From the NCBI GenBank assembly GCA_025617375.2, contig JAMYGW020000005.1, positions 868,001-932,000 on the forward strand: a DNA stretch of 64,000 nucleotides, given 5' to 3'. This document shows, piece after piece, positions 9,951-22,700 of this stretch. Each line of letters begins with the position of its first letter. Position 1 is the first letter of the stretch. Below the pieces are notes generated by a model, which saw only the letters and a program-made list of their open reading frames with translations, was not told the DNA's origin and did no database searches. Origin of the DNA: Acarospora socialis (taxonomy: Eukaryota > Ascomycota > Lecanoromycetes > Acarosporales > Acarosporaceae). The translations under genes were made by a program, and so were the position numbers.

Positions 9951-11900
9951 CTACAGCTTCATACCCAACGCCTTGTGGACCCTCAAGCTCTGCCGGATGC
10001 TTAGGTCAAGCATGATTTCTTCCGATCCACCTGGCACCTTTTACCACGATTTAATTAGCCACTTACAAGTTGTGAAAGGTTTAAAAGCATACCTTATAGC
10101 TCAACACTTCTCTGTACAGCCTCTCGACTTTCGCTCCCTGTCCACCTCTGCTAACACTCAAACCGCCAAAGATCTGTGCGGCTTCTTTGGCGCAAAACTC
10201 AAATGTCGTGGTGGCCTGTGCCTTCAGACCGGCGATAGCGCCGCCGAGCTTGAGCATGGCCTCCGTCTCGTGCATCTTTTCGCACTGGTAGATGATGTTC
10301 TCGAGCCAGTTGTAGGAAGCTTCGATCTGGCGCGCCATATGGGCGAGCTTGAGGCGGATGACCGGGTGATCGATCAGCTTCTTGCCGAAGGTGTGGCGCT
10401 TGTGTGCGTATTTCATGGAATCTTCGTAGCAGACGCGCGAGAAGCGGAGACATTGGATGATGATGCCGATGCGCTCATGGTTAAAGTTGGTCATGATGAC
10501 TGATTATTGGATTAGTCAACAGGTTCGATTGGGGTTTCGGGATGTTTGTTTTGATACCTTTGAAGCCTTGGTTTTCCTTGCCGATGAGGTTCTCCACGGG
10601 GACCTTGACGTCTTCGAAGGTCACGTAGGTGGTGCCGCTGCTCCAGACGCCTTGGCAATCCATCCGTCTTGTGCTGACACCGCCGAATTCGCGCTCAATG
10701 AGGAGGACGGAAACGCCGTTCATGCCTTCCTTGCCGGTGCGCACAGCGGTGGTGAAATAGTCACTCCAGACACCATTGGTGATCCACTTCTTCTCACCGT
10801 TGACGATGTAGTGCTTGCCATCCTCTGTGAGTTTCGCTTCACATGTCAGGTTTGCAACGTCGCTGCCGGCATCTGGCTCGGTGATGGCAAGACAGATTCT
10901 CTTGTCGCCGTTCAATATGCCCGGAACGATCCGATCGACCAGAGGTTTCTTCCCAAACTTGACAAGCGGTGGGCATCCGATGCCAAATCCACCGATCAAA
11001 TTCCACACGAGTCCACCGCTGCCGGTTCGTGCGATCTCGTCTGTGATGAGTAGTTCGTGGAACAGATCCCACTTTTCTGGCGACACGCTCTTGACCCGCC
11101 GCTCGGTAAGATGCGTAGGATAGTGCATACCCATCAGACCCGCAAGATATCCACGTTCGCCCATAGCTTTGTAGATGCTCTCTGGGACCCTCTTAGCCTC
11201 ATCCCACTCCGTAACATTCGGTTGGAGTTCAGCCTCCACCCATTGTCGAACTTCGGCGCGAAGAGCAGCATGAGATTCGTTGAAGTAAGGCGAATGATAC
11301 TTTAGAACTTAATTTAGTCTTAAACCCATAAGCACCGGGGCCATTTCCGCCCATGGGATACTTACGCTTTGGTACCAGGATGGATCTGCAAAAGGCACCT
11401 GGTCACCGTACGGATCCAGCGACTCGCTTTGTTCTTTCGCATCCTTCCCCGGGACGGGCGCGACAGTACCGGACTCCGCCTGTGGCTTCACAACCTCTTT
11501 CTTCTCCGCTGGTGGTGGTGTCGCTGGAGGAGTCGGTGGAGCTTCCTGCTTCTTGCTGTCCAAGGAGCCGACCTGTAACTGTCCCTTGTACTTCTTCAGA
11601 ATGCCTTCGTTATGGTACTTCCAGAACTGCTTGGAGGCATCTTTGCCGGCGACTCGCTGGAGGACTAGTCGAGGTTGTCAGCCTTGAAGTGTAGAAAGTG
11701 CAACGGGTCGGTTACTTTTCTTGCCACCTATATTGCGTCAGCTATGACTCTATACGTACACATACGCTTGGAGTATTTGCCATACCTGGATGCTCATCTT
11801 GAAACTTGCTCAGATCGTACACATCCTCATCGACGATGATCCAGAGGCTGTCGGGCTTGTTATGCGACGCGACATCGCTTTTCGAGAATGTCTTTGACAT
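9951..11900 (-). CDS. Cytochrome b5-acyl-CoA dehydrogenase fusion, 553 aa
   Basis: My model has six exons: 11786-11900, 11716-11727, 11366-11664, 10558-11299, 10093-10499 and 9951-10037; all phases close. Exon 2 is only 12 nt and completes the haem motif HPGGKK. Residues 1-80 are a cytochrome b5 domain with both axial His ligands (EHPGG and FWKYHNEG). A Pro/Lys/Glu-rich linker follows, then an acyl-CoA dehydrogenase: AITEPDAGSDVANL and KKWITNGVWSDYFTTAVRTG (FAD/substrate site), NFNHERIGI, QIFGG and PGGSEEIMLDLSIRQ. The b5 part probably passes electrons to or from the flavin, giving desaturation of an acyl-CoA. The Glu of the medium-chain YEGT motif is Gly here, as in subfamilies whose base lies elsewhere. 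Such fusions are known in ascomycetes; the substrate is unknown. Confidence 0.9.
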
Positions 11901-12944
11901 GTTGTGTGATTTGAAGTACAGATTCAAGTACGCGATCTGTAAAAGACCAGGAAGGCAGTAAGGGACCGGACTCGTAGACTGCGGGCTGGCGGAGTTTGGG
12001 TTGTGTCTGCTGGATGACAATCACATGCAAGCGCTTGTTCAACTCCCCACAAAGGCGAGATTGATGCCGGTCAAACACAATGATGGTCTCGGTCCCCGGA
12101 CTTTGGTATGCTATACTTCACGTGTGCCTCGCTCACAGTTTGGCCTTTTATCCTCCTAGATGGAATGAAGTTGATCTATGGTATTTACTACTTTACGAGA
12201 GCTCGATGCATCTTCTGCGCGCATGTCCGATTCCGCTTGTTCCTCGGCATCTTGCACCTCGGCTGATCGAGTAGCGGCACTGCACTCTTGTCACTTGACT
12301 GCCTTGGCGCAACTTGAATTAGGTATGCACGAAGCAGTCAGCTTGCCGAGGTCGGATAGCTGATGAATTATATTACTTCATGCGCTTGGCGTTTGTCTAC
12401 CAACCAAATGCTGTACTGTGCCCCAGAAAGACGCATTCGATCCGGGGATGCTGATATCGTGGAACAACGTCGGCCCGCTATCCTAGCCCTACTCATCATG
12501 TTCGAGCGAGACTTTGCTTTGTGCTTACTGTTCCCGGTTGTACAGGACTAGCCTATTTTGTGCATTGATTCAAGTCACGAACAGTGAGCTGGGGACCTGA
12601 CATTGATCGATAATCCAGTATTCTGTTTATGACCTCACATCATACATGTAGCACATGACGCGAGTTTCTCTTATATGACTAGCCCTAATAGTCATGACAG
12701 ATCTGAAGCTCTACACTCTGGAAGCGTCGTTTCAGAACCCGGAAAACACTTCTGTCGTTTAATGCTATGTTGGTAAGATCTGTAGATTGAACAAAGTGAA
12801 AGTACATGTATCATTCCTCCTGACCGAGCTAAACCCTCAATATTCCACAACTCCAGTGTGCTTCATCTAGTATTTGCTTCATAATTGTGCATCTCAAGAC
12901 CAATATAATCCACCTCTCTTTTTAGCCGACAGCATCTCACTATA
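11901..12944. other. Intergenic, nothing recognised
   Basis: About 1 kb upstream of the b5-dehydrogenase gene. Open frames near 12080-12550 have no recognisable product and poor coding character. The promoter of the fusion gene must lie in the part nearest 11900. Confidence 0.4.
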
Positions 12945-13161
12945 ATTCAAGGTCGTAAATGAATGTTGAGGGAGCACTCCAACACATCAAGATACCAAGA
13001 AGTGTTCTTAAGATAAGCTGGCGGTGTTCCATAAAGATCTCCATAACGAGCTGTCAATAAGTAAATGGGGTTTATTAAACATTTGTATAGACTTGCGGAG
13101 TACTTCATCCATACATTGTCTTGGTGATCAGCCACACGGCATTCATTTACGACCTGGGACT
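12945..13161. mobile_element. MITE-like element, family A, copy 3
   Basis: A roughly 217-bp element. Its left end is attcaaggtcgtaaatgaat with subterminal gggagcactccaac; its right end is cggcattcatttacgacctg plus ggact with subterminal acattgtcttggtgatcagc. The internal order relative to copy 1 is inverted. Several sequence blocks are shared with copies 1 and 4, so this is a dispersed family rather than a chance palindrome. Confidence 0.75.
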
Positions 13162-13471
13162 GTAAGTTCTGGTGCAATGCAGATCAAGAGGATCTTAGGC
13201 CCAAACCACAGCACCTACTAACGGCATTGTACGAATGGGGAAGATTCGACCCGAGCCTTCCAAATCTACCTCCAGCAAGATGAGAGTTATGGGTGGCGCA
13301 TCTAATGGGGTTCTTGAATGTGGATCTACGAGTAGAAAGATGTGGCTGCATCTTCGCCCGATGACCGTTGAATGTCATTCTTAATTGTTATGATTTGATG
13401 GAGGGAAAACCAACTTTGTACGTCGAGATGCATACAGGACGGTGACATACAACAAGCTATGTCCTGCTATT

Positions 13472-15845
13472 TTAACCCTCAAGAGTAGTCTCGGCGTTCT
13501 TGGACCTCTCTATGATTGGTGGGGGCTTGACGATTTTCCGTCGGAAGATGTGTCGCTTGATGAAGTAAGGAAGCCAAACGGTCAACTCATGGGAGATGAA
13601 ACTTCTCGTTGGGACCGAGAAGACCTCTGCGAAAGATGTCAGCGGGGAGCCAGATGAGTTGAGCAAGGTTTCAATTACGGTCCAACTCTTCCAGGGTAAG
13701 CTGCTTGGTCTCTCGGACGAAACAGAAGATCATAAACCAGGCCAGAAGGTTGAGCCCAGCATAGAAACCAACTAGAATAAGGTCAGCGAATTGTCCCGCA
13801 GAAGAATCCAGTAAGAGTTTACTTACAAGCTCCAGTTGGAGTCATGACGCTCTGCATTCGAGGAAATGTCAAACTAAGGATACCAGCTACAAAATAGAAT
13901 TTGTGAGTGAGATCCCCGTAGATTGAGGTCTGAAATGCTCACCGAAAGTGTTGTTGATGCAGACGGCCCAAGCCATCCCTTGCTCTCGTTGAATGGTAGG
14001 GAACACCTCGGCGGAGTACTGGAAAGCGACTGGTCCTTCACCCAAAGAGTAGCAGATAGTAAAGAGGTAGACGAACCTAGTCAAAGAAAGCAATCAGTCA
14101 GACTCAGCAATATAAACATCCTGGATGAACTTACAAGACAACTGGTCCAATTTGTTCGGCACGGGAACCCGTATTGTTCAGAAGAGAAAGACCGGCCGCT
14201 AACAGGAAAATGCACATGAGCGGGAAGGTCTTTATAGAGCAAATGATCAGTTGTCTCCAGACGCAAAGCTCGGAGCGAGCGACTTACGATCAAAGTCAAG
14301 GTTCTTCGGCCTTTGGTGTCAATGAGGAACAGAGTAGGGATCGTAGCCAAGACCTGGATAGCACCATAGCCCAGAGACGCGTACAAGGCCTCGGTAGCTG
14401 TATAGCCGACATTCTCGAAGATGGTCGAGCTGTAGAAAGAGATGACTGCAAGGTATCAGAACAGACCACTAGCACGAGACAAGAGGCAACTTACTATTGA
14501 TACCGCACATCTGCTGAGCAAGCATGACAGTCGAGGCACCATAGTTGGCTCGCCTGATCCTCGGCACGGCGAAACAGTCCCACAGACGGGAGAAATAGCC
14601 CGCGCCACGAGCCTCTCGGAGTTCCTCCTCGTATATAACCCACGAGTAATAGAAATCCCTTGCGGCGATGATGGGATGAGCTCGAAGGCGCGACATTGAT
14701 TTAAACCCTTTGGCGTGCTTGCCGTGCTTCATGAGCCAACGCGGGGACTCGGGACAAAAGAAGATCCCAACGCCGAGGATGAAGGATGGGATAAACGCCG
14801 AACCGAGTTGGAGACGCCAAGAGATGTTACCAGTGTCTTTGACAATGACATTGGCGCAGAAGCCCAAGAAGATACCTGCGGGCGACAGTCAGCAAATGTC
14901 TTGGGACGAGCGATAAAAAGCCGCTCACCGGCCACGACCCAAAGTTGCCAGAACATGACGAGGGCACCTCGAATTCGAGCCGGGGCCATCTCGGCAGAGT
15001 AAATGGGGACCGTGGCATTCTTTGCACCGATACCGATACCCAGCACAAATCGCGCAGCGAACAGTCCTTCCCAAGATTTTGCGAAAGCAGAACCAATCGG
15101 GGTAGCAGTGAGACAGCACGCAGTAATGAAAATCTCGCCTCTTCGTCCAAAGTAGTGGTTGAGTGGATCGACGATGAAAGCACCACTGTGTACAAGGTCA
15201 GTCACTAAGATAGAAGTAAGGGAACCAGCGCTGGCAATGTACTCACATAAGACCGGCTGTCAAGAAGATGATGGCATTGATGAGTCCAACAATCCATTCG
15301 TCTCTCCCTGTACCAATAAGGCCAAATTCCTGAGGGAAGGACAAGTTGGCCCCGTTGGATCCGGTCTGATCCCATCCTTGCGTAGCGGCTCCGACGGCAC
15401 ACAGAGAGACCGAATACCAAAGCATGAAAGGGCCGTGCCATTTGTGGTCCCTCTCGTATGTGAGCGCACCGCGCTCTTGTTCATCAAGCTCGGTGACCAT
15501 CTGAAACCTTTCTTGGTCACGTGCGACGAGAGCAGCCCGACCGAACAGAGCGGCGTGCTCGGCCATACCGTGCGACTCTGCAAAAGCCCGGGCATCGACA
15601 ACGGTCTGCTCCGGGGAGCTGCGCTGTGGGAGGGAAGAGGATCGGCGTCAATACTCGATCTGATTACGGGAGGTGGGCGAAGGGCTCGACATTGCAAAGC
15701 TCACCTTCAGAGGGTTCTCAACAATGTTGAGAGCGACCGATTTGCGGCGGCTGGCTGTGTCGGCCAGCTCAGGCTTCAGAGCCTGAGTTGCGTTCTTCTC
15801 ATCGTAGAAGATGTTGGCAATGTCATTAGATGCCTTTTCGCTCAT
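13472..15845 (-). CDS. Sugar/polyol MFS transporter, 616 aa
   Basis: A ten-exon model closes in phase: 15705-15845, 15247-15623, 14929-15185, 14495-14875, 14288-14445, 14135-14229, 13943-14076, 13827-13886, 13679-13771 and 13472-13626. The product is a twelve-helix sugar porter of the plasma membrane. Family signatures are visible: YFGRRGEIF (loop 2-3), [47 protein letters not shown] and [17 protein letters not shown]. The C-terminal tail [20 protein letters not shown] is typical of a group of ascomycete sugar/polyol transporters. An extended N-terminal cytosolic region of about 125 residues precedes helix 1. The substrate (hexose, disaccharide or polyol) cannot be told from sequence alone. 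The 11-bp repeats upstream may regulate it. Confidence 0.9.
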
Positions 15846-15925
15846 GGTGGTGAAGGATGTTCTAATAGTTTAAGGACAATCACGACACAATTAACAGCTG
15901 TAAGTCACCAAAACCATTGTCAACA

Positions 15926-16000
15926 GTTGCAGTCAGATTGTGGTCAGATTGTGGTCAGGTTGCAGTCTCAGGTTGCAGTCAGATTGCAGGTAGATGACAG
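15926..16000. repeat. Imperfect 11-bp tandem repeat upstream of transporter
   Basis: The unit gtcagattgtg, with variants gtcaggttgca and gtcagattgca, recurs about six times between roughly 80 and 155 bp upstream of the transporter ATG at 15845. It lies in the 332-bp gap between this gene and the HNH gene. It could be a microsatellite-like expansion or a clustered binding site. Confidence 0.6.
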
Positions 16001-16177
16001 CTAGATTGTCAACTAAATTACCCGCAAAATGAGGGTTTCGGGAAAATTCGCCTCCGAAAATTGATGCTTTCGCCGCCGATGTAAGCTACGCTTGTCCTCC
16101 GATGCCAGCCATCCCGGCTCACCACCCACTACCCACTGCCCACTTCCCATCACCACAAAACAACCTTGAAAGCAAAA

Positions 16178-17175
16178 TCAAACATCCTGAAGACCGGCCA
16201 GACGAGTGAAAAGCTCATATTCAATCCGTTCTGCAGCCATTGGGCCATTGACGATATCTTCTATCATATCCGAACCAGGTGGAAAATCATATTCAAATAT
16301 CGGCTCACCCGCACCCTTCATGTTGGTCAATACGGCTTGCCGAAAATGCCATCGAAAGAGTGCATCAGGGGGTCGATCAGGATGATTGAGGAACTGAGGT
16401 TGAAGATGAGTGCCGGCAACGTTATATGTGTCTCGATCAAAGAAAATAATCTTGTGATTGTCCTAAAATAATCATTAATTAGAAGAAGTCAATAGAAAGA
16501 AAGTTCAAAGCTATACATACATCTGGGTTGATGGACACATAATATGAATCGAATAGCATATGCATCCCAGCATCAAGTAGAACCCCGTTTTGAACCGAGT
16601 TAATGGCGTCTCCATTATCTGGTAGACTTGTGATCCACCGACTGAGGTTGCCGTCGATCCACTGCTGGTGATAGGCCAGTGGGAATATGTGTGCTACTTG
16701 TAAGGGGTTCCAGTTTCCTCTTCCAGGATTGGTTGGGTCTCTCTGTGTTATAACACATCGCTGATCCCTCGAACGAACTGCGTGTCGAAATGGGCGATGG
16801 CGGGTTCCACTTCCACTTCCGTAGGATGCTGCTCGCAACAGTGGTTCTTCATCATTTACTTCAACTTGAGCTGTGTATAGCTTAGCTACTGAGTCATAAG
16901 TGAACCAATGATAGAAACTTACCAGCTGTCACAACGTAGTAATCGCCTGGCAGAAGAGGAGTATCATCTTTTGGGACCTCGGTGGCTGCAAGATGGTCGC
17001 TGTTGTGTTGCAGAATAAAGGAGCCGTGGACAATGAGTATGATGTTTATCATATCATAGAGGTTTTTGTTGGTAACACCATTCGTGAGTAAAAGCCCACC
17101 GAGCTCCTGATTTGGCTCTCTGGCGTCATAGATGTGTACGTTTCGGCCTACTGAACGGGTGTTGACGACGGACAT
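16178..17175 (-). CDS. Fungal HNH-endonuclease-domain protein, 295 aa
   Basis: Three exons, 16923-17175, 16521-16870 and 16178-16462, close in phase. The N-terminal part (RNVHIYDAREPNQELGG ... PLLPGDYYVVTA) is the conserved head found in fungal HNH proteins. The HNH core follows: VRSRDQRCVITQ, then LQVAHIFPLAYHQQW, NSVQNGVLLDAGMHMLFDSY and VSINPD, which supply the His, Asn and His of the motif. The C-terminus (FRQAVLTNMKGAGEPIFEYD) also matches the family. These proteins are abundant and variable in Pezizomycotina; proposed roles in DNA damage or incompatibility are not established. The catalytic residues look intact. Neighbours give no functional clue. Confidence 0.85.
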
Positions 17176-18004
17176 GAAGGCCAGAAGAGTGCGGTAAGAG
17201 ATCTCAAGGTAAGATAAATGAAGAAACGTTACTGATATGGTGTCTCTTGATATGACCGATGTGATCTAGGCAGAACAAAGGAAGGTCCCCTTCAATGAAC
17301 TGCTGACTAAGCACCCCCAAATAACTTGTCCAACTCTCTCCGGTTTTAAGAACTTACTTAAGCTGGAAGGCAGATTTCCCGGCCACGACTTTACATGCAA
17401 GGTACTTAGACTTGTACTGATTTTCTATGTATTAAATATCCCTGCTTCTCAATATAAGCTGTAAAGAAAGCGCTGAATGAGCCACTTTCAAAGCATAGCA
17501 CAAACAACTGGAATCAATCGCGAATAACTCATGCTGCGGCGAGTTTCTCTGTTGCGACCCATCTAGATATGATCAACCATACAAGCAACTCAGTAGCTCT
17601 TGTTGCGTCCTCTAACACCTCACAGTAGCTCAAAGGGATGTGCAATAGTGGGATTGAGAGCAACAGTATGGTGCGATATCGGAGCGTTCGATTCGCTCGG
17701 GATAATTGATAAGGTGGTTTTGCTGGTATGAGGCTTAGGTTAGCAATTATATGAGATCGAAGCATTGTCCGTGACCATGCTCGTCACCACCAGGATGAGG
17801 GAGTTTTAATTTAAATTTGTGATGTCTGCTTCTAAGTCCTCTCCGCAAGACGGTCACAGCCTTCCACAAGCCCCTTCCACCAAATACTATTCAAGCCTCG
17901 GCGGCCAAAGAATCGCTCTTCCAGTTGAGTATCGTCAGTCATATCGCATCATGACATTGCAGTGTACGGAGATGCTAGGGACGTCGAATCCAGCATGATC
18001 GAGG
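17176..18004. other. Intergenic, nothing recognised
   Basis: Upstream region of the HNH gene and downstream region of the epimerase gene. A 78-codon minus frame at 17529-17765 has a Leu/Ile-rich look but no homology that I recognise and is probably chance. Confidence 0.4.
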
Positions 18005-19168
18005 CTAGAGAAGCGACTTGATCATCTGTCCGCCCTCGAACGTGTCGCCCGGATCCAACCTCTGCCATCCGGCAACCGAGCCGGCTTCCACACATACTAT
18101 GTTTCGAATTAGACGTGCAAGGTGTAACGTAGTAGTCTATATGAGAGGAAAGTGAAGAGGTGCATGTGTGCAGGGATCGTGACATACCCATCTGCTTGTA
18201 TCCGTCTGCCGGCCCGAAGTCACTCATACCCTTGGCTTTCTCGCTCCATGGGTTCCAAACAACCACATCCCCGAGTGTATCCCTCGATATCTCGAACCTC
18301 GGGTTGCCGTCCTCATGAACTACAACGATGCGATCTGGCTTGTATGACTTGTAGATACGGTCGGTTTCAGAAGTGATACTGATCGACGACGAGGACTCGA
18401 CATGTTGAGCGGACTGGTCAGTCTTGTCGATGTAAGTCTTGCCCGTGAGTCCGGTTATGGTGACCTTGGAGATGTCCTACCAGTCGTCAGCATTGATACA
18501 ACTGAGTAATCAAGATCGGGAACTAATTACCTGTACGTGCAGATAGGTATGCAGCAAGACGTGGAACTCAAATGATTCATCTCCCTGGTTACGCACGTTC
18601 ATCGTCGTCTCCAGTCCTTCCTTGCTCAGTGTGACGCTGTAGGTCAGGCCGAACCCATATGGCCAGGCATCCCTGGCTTCTTTGCTCAGCATCGCGGTGG
18701 AGAGACCGAAGTCGAGCTTTACGCCATCATCACTGGTACTGTTGTTCGACTCGGTAGAGGATTTGCCCAGGTACTCCCAGCGGGAGGTGCGTGCGAAGCC
18801 ATGTTGAGGGAGCTTTGACGTTGCGTGCTTCGCTGGCGGTGGGCCAAAGACCTGGAGATTTGTACATCAGTAATCAGTGACCGTCTCAACTGGATTGCTG
18901 CTACAAGCCGTACCGGAAAGTCCACGGGAATTCCTCCCCTCACAGCCTTCGAGCCATCCAGATGAGCCCTCTCGCTCAGGAAGAGGTTCTCTTCCCCACC
19001 GGCGGATTTCCAAGAGATGACGGTCGCGCCATAGAGCAAGATCTCCACCGATTCACCAGTGGGTAATGTGGCGGTGATACGAGAGTTGTCCTCCGAGATG
19101 TCGACTTGAGCGATAGGCTCGCTGGCTGCAACAGGGATTGCGGGAGGTTTCTTTCCGCGTTCAACCAT
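18005..19168 (-). CDS. Hexose-6-phosphate (glucose-6-phosphate) 1-epimerase, 318 aa
   Basis: This enzyme interconverts alpha and beta anomers of glucose-6-phosphate and related hexose phosphates in the cytosol. The four exons are 18914-19168, 18531-18851, 18188-18476 and 18005-18096, with phases closing. The galactose-mutarotase fold is evident from family blocks: GATVISWKSAGGEENLFLS, LDGSKAVRGGIPVDFPVFG, LPQHGFARTSRWEYL and VEAGSVAGWQRLDPGD. The catalytic pair of the yeast YMR099C family corresponds to the His in LLHTYL (about residue 186) and the Glu in VCVEAGSV (about 292); both are present. The length is typical of the family. The start at 19168 gives a short N-terminal extension before the barrel, so no organelle targeting is evident. 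Confidence 0.92.
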
Positions 19169-19763
19169 GGTTGTTATTAGTTTTTACGAGAAACGCCAAG
19201 GGCCCTTTATGTGTAGGAGCTTAGGAATGGGGATTTGAAAGAAGGAGGTGGAGAGGGGGAGAGAGAGGGATATAAGGCCACAAGGAAGGGAGGGGGGCAC
19301 TTTGGGATCGACCTTCAGATTGTTCTCATCTGACTTAGTATTACTACCTTACCTTAGTGAATTAAGTCCGAATTCCACTTCAAAGCGGGATGACGAAGTC
19401 TTCTCTGCTCAGCAGCCCATCAGAAACGAAAGATCTCAAACAAAGACAGCAGAAGGTGGGCTGTAAGCGAGTCTGCATGAATCTGAAACGCCCCCTTAAC
19501 TCGGTAGGGGGATTACCGCGCATTCGGATTCGCTTAGGGCATATGTTAGCGTGGAGACTTGTACGAAGCACTCAAAGTCACATCAGTTGTTTCCAGCCTC
19601 AAACCGGTGGACGGACTGGTCAGCGGATGTGTTGCTCTCCGTGCTACTGCAGAATATCTAGTTGTGAGAGGTCGACAGTTGAAACAGTGTGAGCCGCAGA
19701 AGCAGCCAGCATCCATCCCTCTGCAGAACCCCAATCAAGAGTACCAGGTATCAATTTAGGATA
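19169..19763. other. Intergenic, nothing recognised
   Basis: This space separates two same-strand genes and must hold the epimerase promoter near 19170-19350, where GA-rich and CT-rich tracts occur. No gene or repeat was seen. Confidence 0.4.
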
Positions 19764-22700
19764 CTACACGCCCCGACGCCCCGCTTCATGCACTTCCTTT
19801 CTGATATCAAACAAGACATCATCGATCTCTCGCTCCTCTTGCGAACCGAGCACGGCGCGTTGGAGATCCTTCAAGATACGCTTGAGACCGCCAAGAATCC
19901 CTCGCCCATTGGGTGAGCCAGGTCGAGACCTTCCCGGTGTCAAGCGAGTTTGAACTGCCACATCTTGAACCTCAGCTATGTCTTGTCTCACTTTCGTGGT
20001 GTCTGTGTCAAGATTGCCAGATGCCTCGACGATCGATGTTCCTCCACCAACCGTGCCTAAACCAAAGTCCAATGCTAGACGTCCGGTGACATAAGCTCTT
20101 TCTGTAGCGGTTTGTGCCACTGCGCGGGAGTCGGCCTCATCCTTATCAGCACTGCTCTGATCTTCCTCGGCTCCGCCACGATTGACAACATCGCTATGCT
20201 TCTTGGCGATGAGGGGAGGCTCAGAGTTGCTGAAAAGTAGTCGGGACTCTTCTGTGTAATCGTCATCGTCACGGCCAGAGGTTGCACCAGCTCCAACCTC
20301 CTTTGCGGGATTGTGGCCTGCAGTAGCGTCGTCATCGGATGTCGCCGCGCTTCTTCTGGGCTTGGTTACTTGAACTCCACCCGCATCAATATCCTCCTGT
20401 ACGATGTTACTGTTGCTACTACGTTGTGCCGAGCTAGGAGGCGACGTCTGACTGAGCCGGGATGACCGTCTCTTCTTGTGGACCGAAGGACCTGTCACAC
20501 TAGTAGATGCCCGGTCTTGGTGCTGTGTAGGAGACTCGGAAGCTCTCCGCTTCTTTGACTGTGGGGACGTCATCACATAAGAAGCTGGCGTATCATCCTC
20601 TGCTGCGCGTTTTCTGGGACGACCGAGCTGTTTCTTTTGAACCGTATTCGCACCCTGGCCACGTACAGACTTCGAAGGTGACGGAGTTTGCTCCAACTTG
20701 ACACCGGATAGTGGCAGGTGTGGACGAGCCGTAGCGGGACGGCTATCAACAACGATGCAGTCAAGCATACCACTGTCATCTATATCAGGTGCAGGCCGAC
20801 GTGGAACCTCAATAACGACTTGGATGTTGCTCCGGTGTGAGGTTATCTTGGCTTTCTTCTGCGGTGGGGTTCCGTCTGCGGCCTTCCGTTTGCGTTTCTT
20901 GATGGCGTCCGGTATCACCGTTGCTGTGGTATCGGGATCCGCATAACCACTAATGCTGTTATCTTTTCCAACTGCCTTACTCAAATCCTTCTTCAGCTGT
21001 GACGAGACTTGACCATCGTTGGAAGATGATTGTTCGGCACCATCATCCCCGAAAGAGTTCAACACTCGGCTGATGTTATCTTCCAAGGAGGAGAAACTCC
21101 TTGTAGGCGCTTTCACTGGACCAAAACCACTTGGTTGCGCATCAGTCAAGTACCCTTCTACAGGTTTACTTAGACATCGTTCCTGTTTCTCTTTGTTCCG
21201 TGCGTCAGATGGTGAGTCCTCCGTGGATTTTGCAGGGACATCTGCTGCCTGGACCGCACTAGAAGGAATTGGACTGGAGGGAGCGTCGACGAAGGTTTCG
21301 ATATCTGAGGGATGATGAACATCTTGCAAGACCGAGGTTATCTCTCCAGTGGTTGGCGTGACTGTTTCGGCCCCTCCCATGCTATTCGCAGACGACGATA
21401 GCTTTTTTGCCAGGTCAGGTCCAGTTGGGGGTTCGCGATTGCACATGTCCATCTTGGCATAGTGGCCATTCAGCTCTTCTATCGCAGGTGGCTCCGGCCT
21501 CTCACCCACATCGCACACGTTTACAGGCTGAACGGAAGTAGACTGTGGTGATGATGGTTGCCCCGCCAACTCCTCCTTAGCGGCAATAGATCTAAAGTCA
21601 GGTGGGGAGGACGGAGGCTCGATATCATCGCTCCCAATCAGCTGCTCCCTAGTTCTCGAGCGAGGAGTAGGAGATGAGCCGATAAAATCGTTCATCGGCC
21701 CATGCTGCGGCGGGGGAAGGGTAGGGGTTGTGGGTCCGTCTGCAACTAGATCACCGTTCGATGCAGGATCAGAAACGAAAGAGATTCTTGGGAGATCATT
21801 GTTCGCCTCGCATGACTTAGGTCTTGGACTTGATCGTAAGTCAGGAAACATTGCCGCCCTCTCGGCTTGCTGCCGTTCCTTGACCTCTCGCTGGCGATCG
21901 GTGAGAAGCTGCGAATCCAAGAACGTCTCGCCAACGGGTGATGACTCAATGGCAGCGAATTGTACTTGAGAATCATCGTGGCGTAGGCGAGCAGTTGGCG
22001 TCATCTTCATAGGCGTTCGCTTGCTCGATGCCTGTGGGGTCCGGTCTTGGCGTATTGGTGATGAGAGTGAGTTACCAGTGAATGCACTTGGCTCTACGCC
22101 GCCTCTTACTTCAGGTGTTAAGTTCGTGGATTGAGTTTTCTGCGGAATCTCGTCGGGTTGGTTCTCTTGGGACTCAATGAAGTCGAATACACTTTCCAGA
22201 ACCTAGAGAACATTAGCGCATCGCATCGATGAAACTAGAATGCGTAACGCACGTCTTCTTCAGGACTTTCTGGGAAGCTTGGTAATTGCAACTCCACAAG
22301 TGATCTGAGCCGTTGTAGGTGGTGGCTGAGACTGTCAGGGTAGTCCAAAGATTCCAAGCAGCCAAAAGTGTTATTCCACATTCTGATAGTCTCATTTACT
22401 ACACCCCTGTGCTTGCTTTGAAAACCTGAGAGGATCAAAGGTTCGAGAAGGCGAAGCATGCTACTATCCTTGTTGGGAAGAGTTTCGATCGCACCAGTAA
22501 ATGCAGACCACAGCTGGACAATCTTTGGTCTGTCAGTGAAACACAGAGAATTTACGTTGGGGAATTGTACTCACATTCGACCTCGTCTCTGGGAAGAGGT
22601 TACGTTTGAGGTGCAATTTACGATCCGCATCTTTTACCCACACTGCGAGACCACTTTGCACGCGTTTGAGGAAGATAGCAAGCAAAGACAGTGGTACTCT

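Noticed and set aside
12080-12551. Three short plus-strand frames upstream of the b5-dehydrogenase gene
   Set aside because: They overlap in different frames and have no recognisable product or splice structure.
17529-17765. 78-codon minus-strand frame
   Set aside because: No start context, homology or splice partner; likely chance.
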